Source: Candidimonas sp.
Lineage (GTDB): Bacteria > Pseudomonadota > Gammaproteobacteria > Burkholderiales > Burkholderiaceae_B
Assembly (NCBI GenBank): GCA_004297945.1
Contig: SCRC01000078.1
Span: 1 to 37,132, forward strand
Length of the DNA stretch: 37,132 nucleotides
Direction: 5' to 3'
Shown piece by piece: positions 1-8,354 of the stretch. Position 1 is the first letter of the stretch, and each line of letters starts with the position of its first letter. A program made the translations under genes and the position numbers. The notes under the pieces are model-generated. The model saw only the letters and a program-made list of their open reading frames with translations. It was not told the DNA's origin and did not search any database.

Positions 1-285
1 GCGAGGCGTAGTGAGTTCGCCCGACGCCCGCCTGGACGAGGCAGACCCGGGCAGTCGGGGCGCGACGCGCCACGACCGCTGGACGGACCGGACCGGTACC
101 CACCCCTCGCCCTGCGGCGTCTTAATAGAACGACCCCACCCTAAACGATTAGCCCACCCAAAACGGCAAGAAAATAGCGACCAAAACGCGTCCAGTTCCG
201 TAAACACGTCAATCAAAAATGCCCTAAAGCGCGGTCATCAGCGGCTGCTTCATATACGCCGCAATGGCGCCCGCAAAAAGCGCTG
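1..285. other. Unassigned stretch downstream of rsmA
   Basis: No gene could be supported here. The first 120 bases are very GC-rich and the following 165 are clearly more A-rich, so the composition changes sharply near position 120. The only open frame on the plus strand gives an Arg/Ser/Pro-rich product without recognisable domain and runs antisense into the end of rsmA. I compared the GC-rich part by eye with RNase P RNA, tmRNA and 6S RNA features and saw no match. It could hold the edge of an RNA gene or of a neighbour outside the window. Confidence 0.3.
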
Positions 286-1077
286 CTACGAAACGCGCAA
301 CACGCCCGCAGCCAGCAGGCTATCGGTCAACAGTGCAAATTGTTCGACCGATAATTCCTCGGCGCGTGCGGTGCCTGCAATGCCCAGGCCGCTCCAATCC
401 ACCAACGGCGCCCAGTCGCCCAGCCCTTTGCGCAACATCTTGCGCCGCTGAGCAAAAGCACGAGCCACTACCTGCGAAAGCGCCACCTGGTTTTTTACCA
501 GAATCTGCGTGGGAGGCAGCGGTGTCATGCGCACCACCGCCGACACCACTTTGGGTGGCGGGCTGAACGATTCGGGCTGCACATCAAACAACTTGGTCAT
601 TCGATAGCGTGACTGCAGCATGACCGACAAGCGCCCGTAATCGCTTGAGGCGGGTTTAGCCACCATGCGGTCGACCACTTCACGCTGCAACATGAAATGC
701 TGGTCCCGCACACGCTCGACATATTCGGCCAAATGAAACAGCAAGGGACTGGAAATGTTGTAGGGAAGATTGCCAACAATGCGCAAACGCTCACCCAAAG
801 CGCCAAAGTCCACGGTAAGCGCGTCGTCCTGCACCACCGTCAGCCGCTCGTGAGCATATTGGCGACGCAAACGCGCGGCCAGATCCCGATCGATTTCGAT
901 CACCATCAGATGATCGAGTGCACGCATCAGCGGCTGTGTCAACGCCGACAACCCGGGGCCTATCTCGACCACGACATCATCGGCCTTGGGCGCGATGGCA
1001 CGCACAATCGTCTCGATTACCGCCTCATCAACCAGAAAATGCTGGCCGAAACGCTTTCGAGCCTGATGCGCCGTCAT
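286..1077 (-). CDS. rsmA: 16S rRNA (adenine(1518)-N6/adenine(1519)-N6)-dimethyltransferase RsmA (KsgA)
   Basis: Dimethylates two adjacent adenines in the 3' terminal hairpin of 16S rRNA during late 30S assembly, using S-adenosylmethionine, in the cytoplasm. The 263-residue product has the usual family length. It opens with [15 protein letters not shown], the standard RsmA N-terminus, then the SAM-binding motif [10 protein letters not shown] and the catalytic NLPYN motif, and ends with the helical C-terminal domain. The frame stays open 36 codons further upstream, but that stretch lies inside the end of surA and has no family similarity, so the start at 1077 is chosen. It begins 7 bases after the surA stop, so it is the last gene of lptD-surA-rsmA. 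The order surA-(pdxA)-rsmA is common in proteobacteria; pdxA is absent here. Confidence 0.96.
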   Translation of the reverse strand: MTAHQARKRFGQHFLVDEAVIETIVRAIAPKADDVVVEIGPGLSALTQPLMRALDHLMVIEIDRDLAARLRRQYAHERLTVVQDDALTVDFGALGERLRIVGNLPYNISSPLLFHLAEYVERVRDQHFMLQREVVDRMVAKPASSDYGRLSVMLQSRYRMTKLFDVQPESFSPPPKVVSAVVRMTPLPPTQILVKNQVALSQVVARAFAQRRKMLRKGLGDWAPLVDWSGLGIAGTARAEELSVEQFALLTDSLLAAGVLRVS

Positions 1078-1084
1078 CGTCGGC

Positions 1085-2593
1085 CTAACGGTTGGGCTGG
1101 CGATTGGAACTCGGGTCGAGCCGATTATCGATATAAGCCTGACCATGCAACTCATTGAGCCAGTCTTCGAACGCCGGTCCGGCACGACGCTGGAAGAGAA
1201 TCTGACGAGCCTGCATACGCTTGTATTCTCCAGCCATATCCTTCGTGCGCCTTCCTTCGACCTCGATCAGGTGCCAGCCAAACGGCGACCGAATCGGCTG
1301 GCTGATCTGGCCCGGCTGCAACGCATTCATGGCTTGCTCGAAGGCCGGCACGGTTTCGCCGGGGCTTAACCAACCCAAATCCCCGCCCAAGGGCGCTGTC
1401 GAATCTTGCGAATAGCGCTTGGCCATATCGGAAAACTTTTCGCCGTGCTCAATCCGCTGACGTATTTGCTCCAAGCGCGCGCGAGCCTGGTCATCGGACA
1501 TAACTTTGGATACCTTGATTAGAATATGGCGCGCGTGGGTCTGCGTCACCATCACCGGCCCTTTTTGCAAGGCAGGCTGGGCGGGAGCGGCTGGCGCCTG
1601 AGGCGCCGGCGCCGGGGCGCGAGAGGCCGCGACCCGGCGTTGCTGGTAACCGCGATTGAGCACCTTCAATATGTGAAAACCGTTGCCGCTTTGGATAATG
1701 CCGCTAATCTGGCCTTTTTTCAGATTACGAGTGGCATTGATAAACAAATCGGGCCAGCCTTGCACCGGGCGCACGCCCAAGTCGCCGCCTTTAAGCGCCT
1801 GAGCATCGTCGGAGGATGAGGCCGCCACACTGGCAAAACTGGCGCCACGGCGCAGCTTGTCGTAGATAGCTTCGGCCTTTTTACGCAACGCACGAACCTG
1901 TTCCGCCGACGCCCCCTCGGGCACTGCCACCAGAATCTCCGCCAGGCTCATAAGCTCGGGGCCAAAAGACTCTGTCGTAGGTTGAGGCGCCCGCTGCGGC
2001 GTCGCAGCGGCGGGCGGCGCAGACGCCGCCTGAATTGGTTCCGCACCAGGACGGTTCTGGCTTTTCAGAAAGGCGTCAACGTCCGCATCGGAAATGACAA
2101 TCTTGCTATCAACCTCACGCTGGCGCAATTGATCCAGAAGCACCTCCTGGCGCAAAGATTTCAGGTAATCGTTCCATGGGGTGGTCTTTTGCACTTCCTG
2201 GCGCAGACGATCAACGCTGATCTTGTTGCGCGTGGCCACGGTCTGAACGGCTTGCTGCAATTGCGCATCGCTAATATGCAGTTTCAAACGCGCGGCATCC
2301 TGCATTTCCAATTTCTCGGTAATCATGCGCTGCAACACCTGCTTTTGCAGCGTTTTATGATCCGGCACCGCTATTTTCTGCCGCTTTAGCTGCGCAGCGG
2401 CAGTCTGAGCCTCGGCGTTCACCTGCCCCAGCGTAATCACGTCTTTATTGACAATAGCGGCGATACCATCGACGAACTGCTCAGTTTGCGGCGCTTTGGC
2501 CTGCGTCGCATGATGCGCCTTCGTTTGGGCCGCCCAAAGGGGCCCCGAGAAAAATCCGAGAACCGGGATCAACACAAACGCAAGACTACGCAT
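1085..2593 (-). CDS. surA: Periplasmic chaperone / peptidyl-prolyl isomerase SurA
   Basis: Escorts unfolded outer-membrane proteins, LptD among them, across the periplasm to the BAM complex. The 502-residue protein starts with a signal peptide ([21 protein letters not shown], predicted cleavage before AQ). A SurA N-terminal chaperone domain follows, then two parvulin domains, the second clearly marked by [11 protein letters not shown] near residue 350 and by [10 protein letters not shown] and [10 protein letters not shown] low-complexity Ala/Pro-rich linker (about residues 320-345) separates the two parvulin domains, and a shorter one precedes the first. The length is greater than the roughly 430 residues of E. 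coli SurA because of these linkers. The start codon overlaps the lptD stop by one base, so the client gene and its chaperone are probably translationally coupled. Confidence 0.95.
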   Translation of the reverse strand: MRSLAFVLIPVLGFFSGPLWAAQTKAHHATQAKAPQTEQFVDGIAAIVNKDVITLGQVNAEAQTAAAQLKRQKIAVPDHKTLQKQVLQRMITEKLEMQDAARLKLHISDAQLQQAVQTVATRNKISVDRLRQEVQKTTPWNDYLKSLRQEVLLDQLRQREVDSKIVISDADVDAFLKSQNRPGAEPIQAASAPPAAATPQRAPQPTTESFGPELMSLAEILVAVPEGASAEQVRALRKKAEAIYDKLRRGASFASVAASSSDDAQALKGGDLGVRPVQGWPDLFINATRNLKKGQISGIIQSGNGFHILKVLNRGYQQRRVAASRAPAPAPQAPAAPAQPALQKGPVMVTQTHARHILIKVSKVMSDDQARARLEQIRQRIEHGEKFSDMAKRYSQDSTAPLGGDLGWLSPGETVPAFEQAMNALQPGQISQPIRSPFGWHLIEVEGRRTKDMAGEYKRMQARQILFQRRAGPAFEDWLNELHGQAYIDNRLDPSSNRQPNR

Positions 2594-4968
2594 TACTCAT
2601 ACCTCTCAAAGGTGGTTTTGTCGGGTATAGGCGGCGAGACCGACTGATAACCTGTAACCGTTTTGCTCAGCAGGCTCAAAGGGTCGGTGCCTAGCGAACC
2701 CAAGCCCGTCAATTCTAATTGGAAAAACATGGCGGTATTCGCCTGTGCTGCGGAAACCGCATAACGCTGCAACACCACCCGCGCCACCCAGCAGCAATCA
2801 CCCTTGTATTCCAGGCCGATAATCGATTGAGTCGTACGTCTGTCATGCAAGGAATAATCGACCCGGCCCATGGCGTAGATCTTGCGGGTAATGGGCCATT
2901 GGCCCGAGACCGTAATTTGCTCGGCGCTGTTGTCGACATACGTTGGGGAAACCTGCTGCAACAAAGGATTGATAATGATGGTATTGGGATCGCGCGTATA
3001 CCGATAGGATACGGAAATGTTGGCCAGACGCTTGGGTTGCCACTTGAAGCTGGCCGACATCTGATTGCGCTGGTTCGAGTATGGATCGTACAAGGCATCG
3101 AAGCGTACATTCAGCTTATCGGTCAACGCTGCGCCGGCGCCAAGCAGATAATCGGATTTGGTATTGGTACGAGGTATTTCGCCCGGCAGGGTAACGAGCT
3201 GATTCTGAAAATAAATGCGCTCGGCGGCCTGTAGCGTCAGACGCTCGAACCCTGTGTCCCCATCCAGCCAACGCGAAGTCAGGCCCAGCGTGACCTGATT
3301 GGCATTGGCAATGCGATCCCATCCGCCGCTGTATATATTTTCGCCAAAGGCCTGCGAGAAATTGAAGGTGGACAAGGCCGTATCAAAAACAGGCAACTGC
3401 GACTGATCCCGATATGGCACACGCAGGTAGTATATCCGCGGTTCCAGCGTTTGAATCGCGTCATGGCCAAACAATGTGGTGTTACGTTCGAAGGTCATGC
3501 CCGAATCCACTGACATGATGGGTAAAACGCGTGACTGCGTGGCAGGGTAGCCGGGATTCGTGTTGTACCATTGCGTATTGTATTGGCTAAGGTGCACGCC
3601 GATCTTGGGCGTCACATACCAGCCCGCATGCACAATCGGGTATGAAATCGTGTCGTAAGAGGTATATCGCGTGCCATCAGGCAGCACATGCACCCCGTAG
3701 TAAGGTGAAAACGCCCCGATATTGCCCCGATATACGGGCGACACAAACTTGGTGGCGTAATTGTCGGACTGCATGTCAAACCCGCCCCAGTTATAGCGTG
3801 CGCCCAATACATGTAGCTCGGGCAGCTTGTCATAGGGTGGGGCGGTATAACCCGAGGTGGAGTCCTGCAGCGTCTGGTACGTATAGGCCTGCAGGTACGC
3901 GCTCCAGTACTTGTAGCCAGCCCAATTAAGCTGGGCCACGCTGGGCAGCGTATTGGTGGCGGCGTCATTCAGGCCAAAGGTGGAGAAATCGCGAAAATAG
4001 TTATCATCAGACACGCGCCGAATATCGTACATGGCGTTGAATCCCCCTCCCAGCACCTGATTATGCTGGGCAATGTACATCCAGCGCGACGTGCCGGTGA
4101 GAGCGTCTTTGGGCAGATAACTGCCTGTGATCTGCCCGCTATAACTGGGCCCCAGGTAGCGAAACTCGCCCCCCAGCTGCATGCCTCGCTTGCTCATGTA
4201 CTTGGGAGTAAGCGTTGCATCGTAATTGGGTGCCAGATTGAAATAATACGGCAGTGAAAATTCAAAACCGCTATTGCTCGAGGTGCCGTAGGTCGGGATC
4301 AGGAAGCCCGACTTGCGCTCTTTCTTGATGGGAAACGTGAAATAAGGCGATGCCAGTATGGGCACCCCTTTGAAATACAGCACGCCGTTATGCGCCACCC
4401 CTTCGTTTGCCGCCGAATCGAGATCCACGGTTGTAGCCTTGATATACCAGGCCGGGTCGGGGCACGGACAGCCCGAATACGTGGCCTTGGTCAGGCGCAT
4501 TTTGCTTTGGCTTAAAATATCGGCATGAGTCGCCGTGCCCGCGCCACCGCCGGCGCCCAGCCAGAAATTAGGGTCATTGACTTCGCCGGTTTTGCTGTTC
4601 ACGTTATAGTCCAGCGTCGGCCCGCGCACAATGCTGGCATCGCGCATAATCAAACCATTGCCCACCACGTGCACCTGCCCTGTGGATCGCTGATACTCGA
4701 TCTGGTCGCCCTTGACCACCGAATCGATGCGCCGCACTTCGGCCGAGCCCGTCAGCGTAACCTTGCCGTCGGGGTCGGACTCGACCTTGTCGCCCACCAG
4801 AAACACAGACATCTGGTCTTCGTTCAAATTCTTGTACAGCTGCAGGTTGGGCGAAACGCTCAATTTGGATAAGACGACGGAATCGACCGGTGCGGAACCA
4901 GCTTGCTGGGCCTGCGCCACCGGCGCGGTCGCTGCGACAAAGAAAAGTATCCACCAAACCAAACGCAC
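2593..4968 (-). CDS. lptD: LPS-assembly outer membrane protein LptD
   Basis: Forms, with the lipoprotein LptE, the outer-membrane translocon that inserts lipopolysaccharide into the outer leaflet. The 791-residue protein has a signal peptide (residues 1-20, ending AQA), an N-terminal OstA/LptA-like beta-jellyroll (about 40-150) and a long C-terminal beta-barrel rich in aromatic and alternating residues, ending in the aromatic-containing FERYE. Cysteines are seen at about 167 and 169 (SGCPCPDP) and as an adjacent pair at about 725-726 (KGDCCW). The pair matches the conserved C-terminal CC of E. coli LptD, but no cysteine lies near the mature N-terminus as E. coli Cys31 does. First gene of the operon with surA and rsmA; lptE is not in the window. 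Divergent from amgK. Confidence 0.95.
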   Translation of the reverse strand: MRLVWWILFFVAATAPVAQAQQAGSAPVDSVVLSKLSVSPNLQLYKNLNEDQMSVFLVGDKVESDPDGKVTLTGSAEVRRIDSVVKGDQIEYQRSTGQVHVVGNGLIMRDASIVRGPTLDYNVNSKTGEVNDPNFWLGAGGGAGTATHADILSQSKMRLTKATYSGCPCPDPAWYIKATTVDLDSAANEGVAHNGVLYFKGVPILASPYFTFPIKKERKSGFLIPTYGTSSNSGFEFSLPYYFNLAPNYDATLTPKYMSKRGMQLGGEFRYLGPSYSGQITGSYLPKDALTGTSRWMYIAQHNQVLGGGFNAMYDIRRVSDDNYFRDFSTFGLNDAATNTLPSVAQLNWAGYKYWSAYLQAYTYQTLQDSTSGYTAPPYDKLPELHVLGARYNWGGFDMQSDNYATKFVSPVYRGNIGAFSPYYGVHVLPDGTRYTSYDTISYPIVHAGWYVTPKIGVHLSQYNTQWYNTNPGYPATQSRVLPIMSVDSGMTFERNTTLFGHDAIQTLEPRIYYLRVPYRDQSQLPVFDTALSTFNFSQAFGENIYSGGWDRIANANQVTLGLTSRWLDGDTGFERLTLQAAERIYFQNQLVTLPGEIPRTNTKSDYLLGAGAALTDKLNVRFDALYDPYSNQRNQMSASFKWQPKRLANISVSYRYTRDPNTIIINPLLQQVSPTYVDNSAEQITVSGQWPITRKIYAMGRVDYSLHDRRTTQSIIGLEYKGDCCWVARVVLQRYAVSAAQANTAMFFQLELTGLGSLGTDPLSLLSKTVTGYQSVSPPIPDKTTFERYE

Positions 4969-5037
4969 GGGCCTATCGTCCCCAAAAAACGGATATTACT
5001 GATCAAACAGCCGCCCCGAAACGATTGGCGACCCGGT

Positions 5038-5043
5038 ATTATA
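5038..5043 (-). promoter_or_regulatory. Candidate -10 box for lptD-surA-rsmA
   Basis: On the minus strand these bases read TATAAT, a perfect sigma-70 -10 hexamer, 70 bases before the lptD start and inside the 139-base divergent gap. No convincing -35 box sits at 16-18 bases; the best is a TTAACC-like sequence at about 19. The call rests on the -10 box and its position only. Confidence 0.35.
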
Positions 5044-5107
5044 GAGAAGCTAAGGTATCCATGGTTAAAGCACAGCCACGGACTGAAAACCGCCCCGATC
5101 TATCATA

Positions 5108-6160
5108 ATGGAATTGATTTTGAACTCTAGTCCAGATTCCCGACTCGCCGCCCTGCAAAGCTGGCTCAAAAGCATCGCCCACACCCATGACCTTGATCCA
5201 GACACCCTAGAGCCCGCATCAAGCGATGCCAGTTTTCGACGCTACTTTCGTCTCAAAGGAAAGGGAGGCACCGTGATTGCCATGGATGCCCCCCCGGCGC
5301 AAGAAGACTGTCAACCCTTTCTGCATGCAGGCCAATTGCTTCAAGACGCAGGCTTGAACGTGCCCACCATCTTAGCGCAAGATATCGGTCAGGGATTTTT
5401 GCTGCTGTCCGATTTAGGTAAGCAAACGTACTATCAAGCCATTCAATCAGGTCTGGAAGATGGGCGCCTGCAACACCTTTACCGTGACGCCATCAACGCC
5501 CTGGTTCGCCTGCAAAAAGCTCGAACCACAGGCCTGCCAGCCTACGACCAGGAACGTCTTGCAGCCGAACTGACTTTGTTCCCGCAATGGTATGCCCAGC
5601 AGCACTGTCAGGCCCAGCTAAACGACAAGGAAGCGGCCATGCTGCAAAAAACCTTTGCTCTGCTGGTCCACGATAATGCTCAGCAGGCCACCGTGCTGGT
5701 CCATCGCGATTTCCACTCGCCCAATCTCATGGTGTGCGACCGACCCGAATATGGCCCTAATCCAGGGGTTATCGACTATCAGGACGCCCTGGCGGGCCCC
5801 CTGACCTATGATCTGGCTTCGCTGGTGATGGACGCACGCACCACATGGGAAGAACCGCAGCAACTGGACTGGGCGATACGCTACTGGGAGGCCGCCAAGG
5901 CTGCGGAACTGCCCATTACAGCGGATTTTGCCGAATTCCACCGTGCTTACGAATGGATGAGCCTACAGCGCAACCTGCGCATACTAAGTGTTTTTGCACG
6001 GCTTTCGCATCGCGACGGCAAAAGCCACTATCTGCAACACATGCCGCGAGTCAATGCTTACGTGCGACAGGTGGCGCACCGCTACGGGGTATTCCATCCG
6101 CTGCTGCGTCTGCTCGACAAACTCGATGGCCGTCAGGCCACCACGGGATACACATTTTAA
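5108..6160 (+). CDS. amgK: N-acetylmuramate/N-acetylglucosamine kinase AmgK
   Basis: Phosphorylates MurNAc (and GlcNAc) at the anomeric position, the first step of the MurU recycling route that bypasses de novo UDP-MurNAc synthesis. The 350-residue cytoplasmic protein belongs to the aminoglycoside phosphotransferase (APH) fold: an N-terminal lobe with SDASFRRYFRL near residue 40, the catalytic loop VLVHRDFHSPNLM with HRD at about 199-201, and the metal-binding VIDYQDALAGPLTYDLASL that follows. The stop overlaps the start of murU by one base, so the two are coupled. In Pseudomonas the same pair also lies beside lptD/surA, which supports naming it amgK rather than a generic phosphotransferase. 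No strong ribosome binding site precedes the ATG. Confidence 0.9.
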   Translation: MELILNSSPDSRLAALQSWLKSIAHTHDLDPDTLEPASSDASFRRYFRLKGKGGTVIAMDAPPAQEDCQPFLHAGQLLQDAGLNVPTILAQDIGQGFLLLSDLGKQTYYQAIQSGLEDGRLQHLYRDAINALVRLQKARTTGLPAYDQERLAAELTLFPQWYAQQHCQAQLNDKEAAMLQKTFALLVHDNAQQATVLVHRDFHSPNLMVCDRPEYGPNPGVIDYQDALAGPLTYDLASLVMDARTTWEEPQQLDWAIRYWEAAKAAELPITADFAEFHRAYEWMSLQRNLRILSVFARLSHRDGKSHYLQHMPRVNAYVRQVAHRYGVFHPLLRLLDKLDGRQATTGYTF

Positions 6161-6903
6161 TGCGAGCGATGATCCTCGCAGCGGGCCGAGGTGAGCGCAT
6201 GCGACCGCTCACAGACACAACCCCAAAGCCCTTGCTGCGGGTGGGCGGAAAGCCCCTGATCGTCTGGCACATTGAACGGCTGGTCAAAGCCGGAATAGCC
6301 GACATCATCATCAATCACGCCTGGCTGGGCCACCTGATCGAAGCCGCCTTGCAAGACGGGCGGCGTTGGGGCGCACGCATAAGCTATTCGGCGGAGCCCC
6401 AGGCGCTCGAGACGGCTGGCGGCATCGCCCATGCGCTAGGTTTTTTTCAGGACGAGGCATTCTTGGTCATCAACGGCGACATCTGGTGCGACTGGAATCC
6501 GGTTGAAGCCTTCCAGCAGGGAGCGCTACTTGCCCGGCAAAAAAAACTGGCCTGGCTGCTGCTTGTCGCCAACCCGGAACACCACGCGTCAGGCGACTTT
6601 TTGCTGTCGCCCCATCATGAGGTGATGGACGGCCACGCGCCGGAAGCACCTGAGCCACCTGAAGCGAATGGAGCATCCGCTCCGCTCACGTTCTCTGGCA
6701 TAGGGGTATATCACCCCGCCTTGTTTCAGGGAATCGGGAAATCCGGCGCCGCGCGCCTGGCCCCGCTGCTGCGGCAAGCCATGCAAACGCACCAGGTAAC
6801 GGGCCGCTACTATACCGGCGCCTGGATCGATATCGGGACACCCGCCCGCCTAAACGCACTCGATCATCAGTTAGCCAGCAGGGGCAGCAACCCTGCCGGC
6901 TAG
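6160..6903 (+). CDS. murU: N-acetylmuramate alpha-1-phosphate uridylyltransferase MurU
   Basis: Transfers UMP from UTP to MurNAc-1-phosphate, giving UDP-MurNAc for reuse in peptidoglycan synthesis. The 247-residue product starts MRAMILAAGRGERMRPLTD, the nucleotide-binding signature of sugar-phosphate nucleotidyltransferases (G-X-G-X-R-M-R-P-L), followed by TPKPLLRVGGKPLI and by NGDIWCDW, whose Asp should bind the metal. The frame is open about 100 codons upstream, but that part overlaps amgK, and the start taken gives the expected N-terminus and a one-base overlap with the amgK stop. Together with amgK this makes a complete two-step recycling module, linked functionally to murC-murF at the other end of the window. 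Confidence 0.9.
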   Translation: MRAMILAAGRGERMRPLTDTTPKPLLRVGGKPLIVWHIERLVKAGIADIIINHAWLGHLIEAALQDGRRWGARISYSAEPQALETAGGIAHALGFFQDEAFLVINGDIWCDWNPVEAFQQGALLARQKKLAWLLLVANPEHHASGDFLLSPHHEVMDGHAPEAPEPPEANGASAPLTFSGIGVYHPALFQGIGKSGAARLAPLLRQAMQTHQVTGRYYTGAWIDIGTPARLNALDHQLASRGSNPAG

Positions 6904-6919
6904 ATATCGAGGCCATGCA

Positions 6920-6944
6920 AGGTACACTTAGTGTAGTGGTACCT
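6920..6944. repeat. Interrupted inverted repeat after murU
   Basis: AGGTAC and GTACCT lie 13 bases apart, 17 bases after the murU stop. There is no T-run behind it, so it does not look like an intrinsic terminator. It resembles in core sequence (GGTAC/GTACC) the tighter palindrome at 15597-15611, but two examples are too few to call a site. Confidence 0.25.
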
Positions 6945-7105
6945 CTTGTGAGTGCCAAATATCGTTCGCAGATGTATCGAAATCCGGCAAAGGGCAAAAA
7001 AAGCCGCCAATTCATGCGTGATCTTTTTTTTCAGATTAAGATTTAAAGATTTTTCGGCCAAGGCTTGTCGCACGCCTTGCGCCCGCAACACAGGATATTC
7101 CCACC

Positions 7106-7816
7106 ATGGCCAGTTTCGGTTCCTCAAAGCGCAGCGTATTCAAACCTACCGCATATGGCAGCTCCCGTCGCCCTCGCCGCATTCCGCGTTGGCTGGTATT
7201 GATGCTGATGGGAATCGTGCTCGGTTCGGGAGGTGTGCTGTTCCTGCAAAAAAACTATGGACCGCCACGGCTCACCATAGAGCAATCGGAACAACTGCAT
7301 AACGACCTCAACAGCGCCAACCTTGACAAGCAGCGCTTGCAATCGCAACTAAATCAGCAGACGCACGATCTAACCGAAGCCAGGGCCAGCCTGGCCAGCC
7401 AGTCAGTACAACTGAAACAAGCACAAGACCAGGCAACCAAGAGCGATGGCGCCCTGCAACTATTCGCTGATGCCATGCCGCCCGATCCACGCGGCACCTC
7501 GCCAGGCATTCGGTCGGCCACGTTTAAAAATAATGCCGGGCAGCTCGACTACCAAATCCTGGTAATGCAGGACGATAAAAAAAGCGCCACCCAATACAAG
7601 GGAGACATGGAGCTGACCGTGGTCGGCCGCTACCCCAACGGCAAAACCAACACCATCAAACTGCCGCTCATAAGCGTAGCGTTGCAGCAATACACCTTTG
7701 TGCGCGGTAGCGCCCCCCTACCCGACAATTTCACCGCGCGCATGGTGACTATTCGCATTACGGACCAGAACAGCAAACACATCAGCGCAACCCGTACGCT
7801 GCACGTGCAGCGTTAG
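7106..7816 (+). CDS. Conserved membrane-anchored coiled-coil protein (DUF6776-like)
   Basis: Function unknown. The 236-residue protein has a basic, Ser/Arg-rich N-terminal tail (about 1-27), one transmembrane helix (about 28-48, WLVLMLMGIVLGSGGVLFL), a Gln/Leu-rich coiled coil (about 58-110) and a C-terminal beta-rich domain (about 135-236) with VVGRYPNGKTNTIKLPL. The arrangement suggests a type II inner-membrane protein with the coiled coil and C-terminal domain in the periplasm. Small proteins of this design are common single-copy genes in Burkholderiales. It is separated by 202 bases from murU and probably has its own promoter, though I could not pick one with confidence. The DUF assignment is from memory of family appearance. 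Confidence 0.75.
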   Translation: MASFGSSKRSVFKPTAYGSSRRPRRIPRWLVLMLMGIVLGSGGVLFLQKNYGPPRLTIEQSEQLHNDLNSANLDKQRLQSQLNQQTHDLTEARASLASQSVQLKQAQDQATKSDGALQLFADAMPPDPRGTSPGIRSATFKNNAGQLDYQILVMQDDKKSATQYKGDMELTVVGRYPNGKTNTIKLPLISVALQQYTFVRGSAPLPDNFTARMVTIRITDQNSKHISATRTLHVQR

Positions 7817-7834
7817 AACGGGGCTGCCGTTAGC

Positions 7835-7852
7835 CCGCGAAGTCATTCGCGG
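7835..7852. terminator. Hairpin after the DUF6776-like gene, possible terminator
   Basis: A perfect 7-bp stem CCGCGAA/TTCGCGG with a GTCA loop begins 19 bases after the stop of the upstream plus-strand gene. A second 5-bp stem (7821-7836) overlaps it. Only ATTTCATC follows, so a classical U-tract is missing. On the minus strand the same bases include the stop of the small recombinase-like remnant. Confidence 0.3.
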
Positions 7853-7986
7853 ATTTCATCGTCCCGTTCGAAGGCCAAGGCTTCCTTCTTGGCGTCGAAA
7901 GTTCGCATGATGCGCACTTTTTTCCCGCCCGATTTATCCAATTTGATTTCAGCACGCCAAACGGCGTTGCGTTGGTAAGCGCCCAT
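7843..7986 (-). pseudogene. Small ORF resembling the N-terminus of a tyrosine recombinase (integrase scar)
   Basis: A 47-codon frame starting MGAYQRNAVWRAEIKLDK and continuing with RTFDAKKEALAFERDDEI. This looks like the start and arm-binding domain of phage and island tyrosine recombinases, which commonly read W-x-A-x-I, then K-x-x-K-T-F-x-T-K-x-E-A-x-A-W/F. It then stops, with no catalytic domain in the 300-base region, so it is best read as a truncated remnant. The frame stays open 5' of the ATG for about 18 codons. Its position beyond the 3' end of tRNA-Lys (196 bases), in the same orientation, is the usual place of an island integrase. It could instead be an intact small protein. Similarity is judged by eye only. 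Confidence 0.45.
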
Positions 7987-8010
7987 AAAGGTAGGGCCCC
8001 ATACGGGGGT

Positions 8011-8037
8011 GAAAGTTAATAAATAACTTTCAAAGTT
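8011..8037. repeat. Two overlapping perfect palindromes beside the integrase scar
   Basis: GAAAGTTA (8011-8018) and TAACTTTC (8024-8031) form an 8-bp inverted repeat around ATAAA. AACTTT (8025-8030) and AAAGTT (8032-8037) form a second, 6-bp inverted repeat sharing one arm with it. Two G-rich words like those near island integrases lie around it: TACGGGGGT at 8003-8011 and GTATGGGGGTA near 8110. The set could be a recombinase or repressor binding site left from an integrated element. Confidence 0.5.
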
Positions 8038-8181
8038 CCTTTATCCTGAACAGAGGCCGGAATCGGCTTCTGTCACCATTTCCGCCACGAATCCCGCCAA
8101 AAATTGCGGTATGGGGGTACTCTGGCTAGCGTTTATGTTTTGCTGCGAAACACACTGTTTATACGTGTCTCGAGAAAAATT

Positions 8182-8257
8182 TGGTGGGTCGGCCGGGATT
8201 CGAACCCGGGACCAACGGATTAAAAGTCCGGTGCTCTACCAGCTGAGCTACCGACCC
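8182..8257 (-). tRNA. tRNA-Lys (UUU anticodon)
   Basis: On the minus strand a full cloverleaf is seen: acceptor stem GGGTCGG/CCGACCC, D-arm AGCTCAGCTGGTAGAGC, anticodon loop CTTTTAA with anticodon TTT, T-arm with GGTTCGAATCC, and an encoded CCA end (76 bases in all). The anticodon reads lysine AAA and AAG codons. It stands alone, with its own promoter upstream and a recombinase-like remnant beyond its 3' end, so this tRNA has probably served as an integration site. Confidence 0.98.
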
Positions 8258-8270
8258 AACAAAGACCGAG

Positions 8271-8299
8271 ATTATGATGAGTATTCGATTTTCTGTCAA
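8271..8299 (-). promoter_or_regulatory. Sigma-70 promoter of tRNA-Lys
   Basis: Minus strand TTGACA (8294-8299), exactly 17 bases, then CATAAT (8271-8276). The -35 is a perfect consensus and the -10 differs at one base. Transcription would begin close to 8264, a few bases before the mature tRNA 5' end at 8257. Confidence 0.85.
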
Positions 8300-8354
8300 A
8301 TTGACCCAACATCAATTGATCAAGAGCCAATGTCGTGTAAACATCATTTCGAGT

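Noticed and set aside
11..451. Plus-strand frame of 146 codons at the left edge
   Set aside because: Runs antisense into rsmA, Arg/Ser/Pro-rich, no family resemblance.
1078..1185. Longer N-terminus for RsmA
   Set aside because: The extra 36 codons overlap surA and lack similarity; the standard RsmA start is at 1077.
7010..7055. T-run as a terminator for murU
   Set aside because: The T-run near 7023-7031 is not preceded by a convincing stem on the plus strand.
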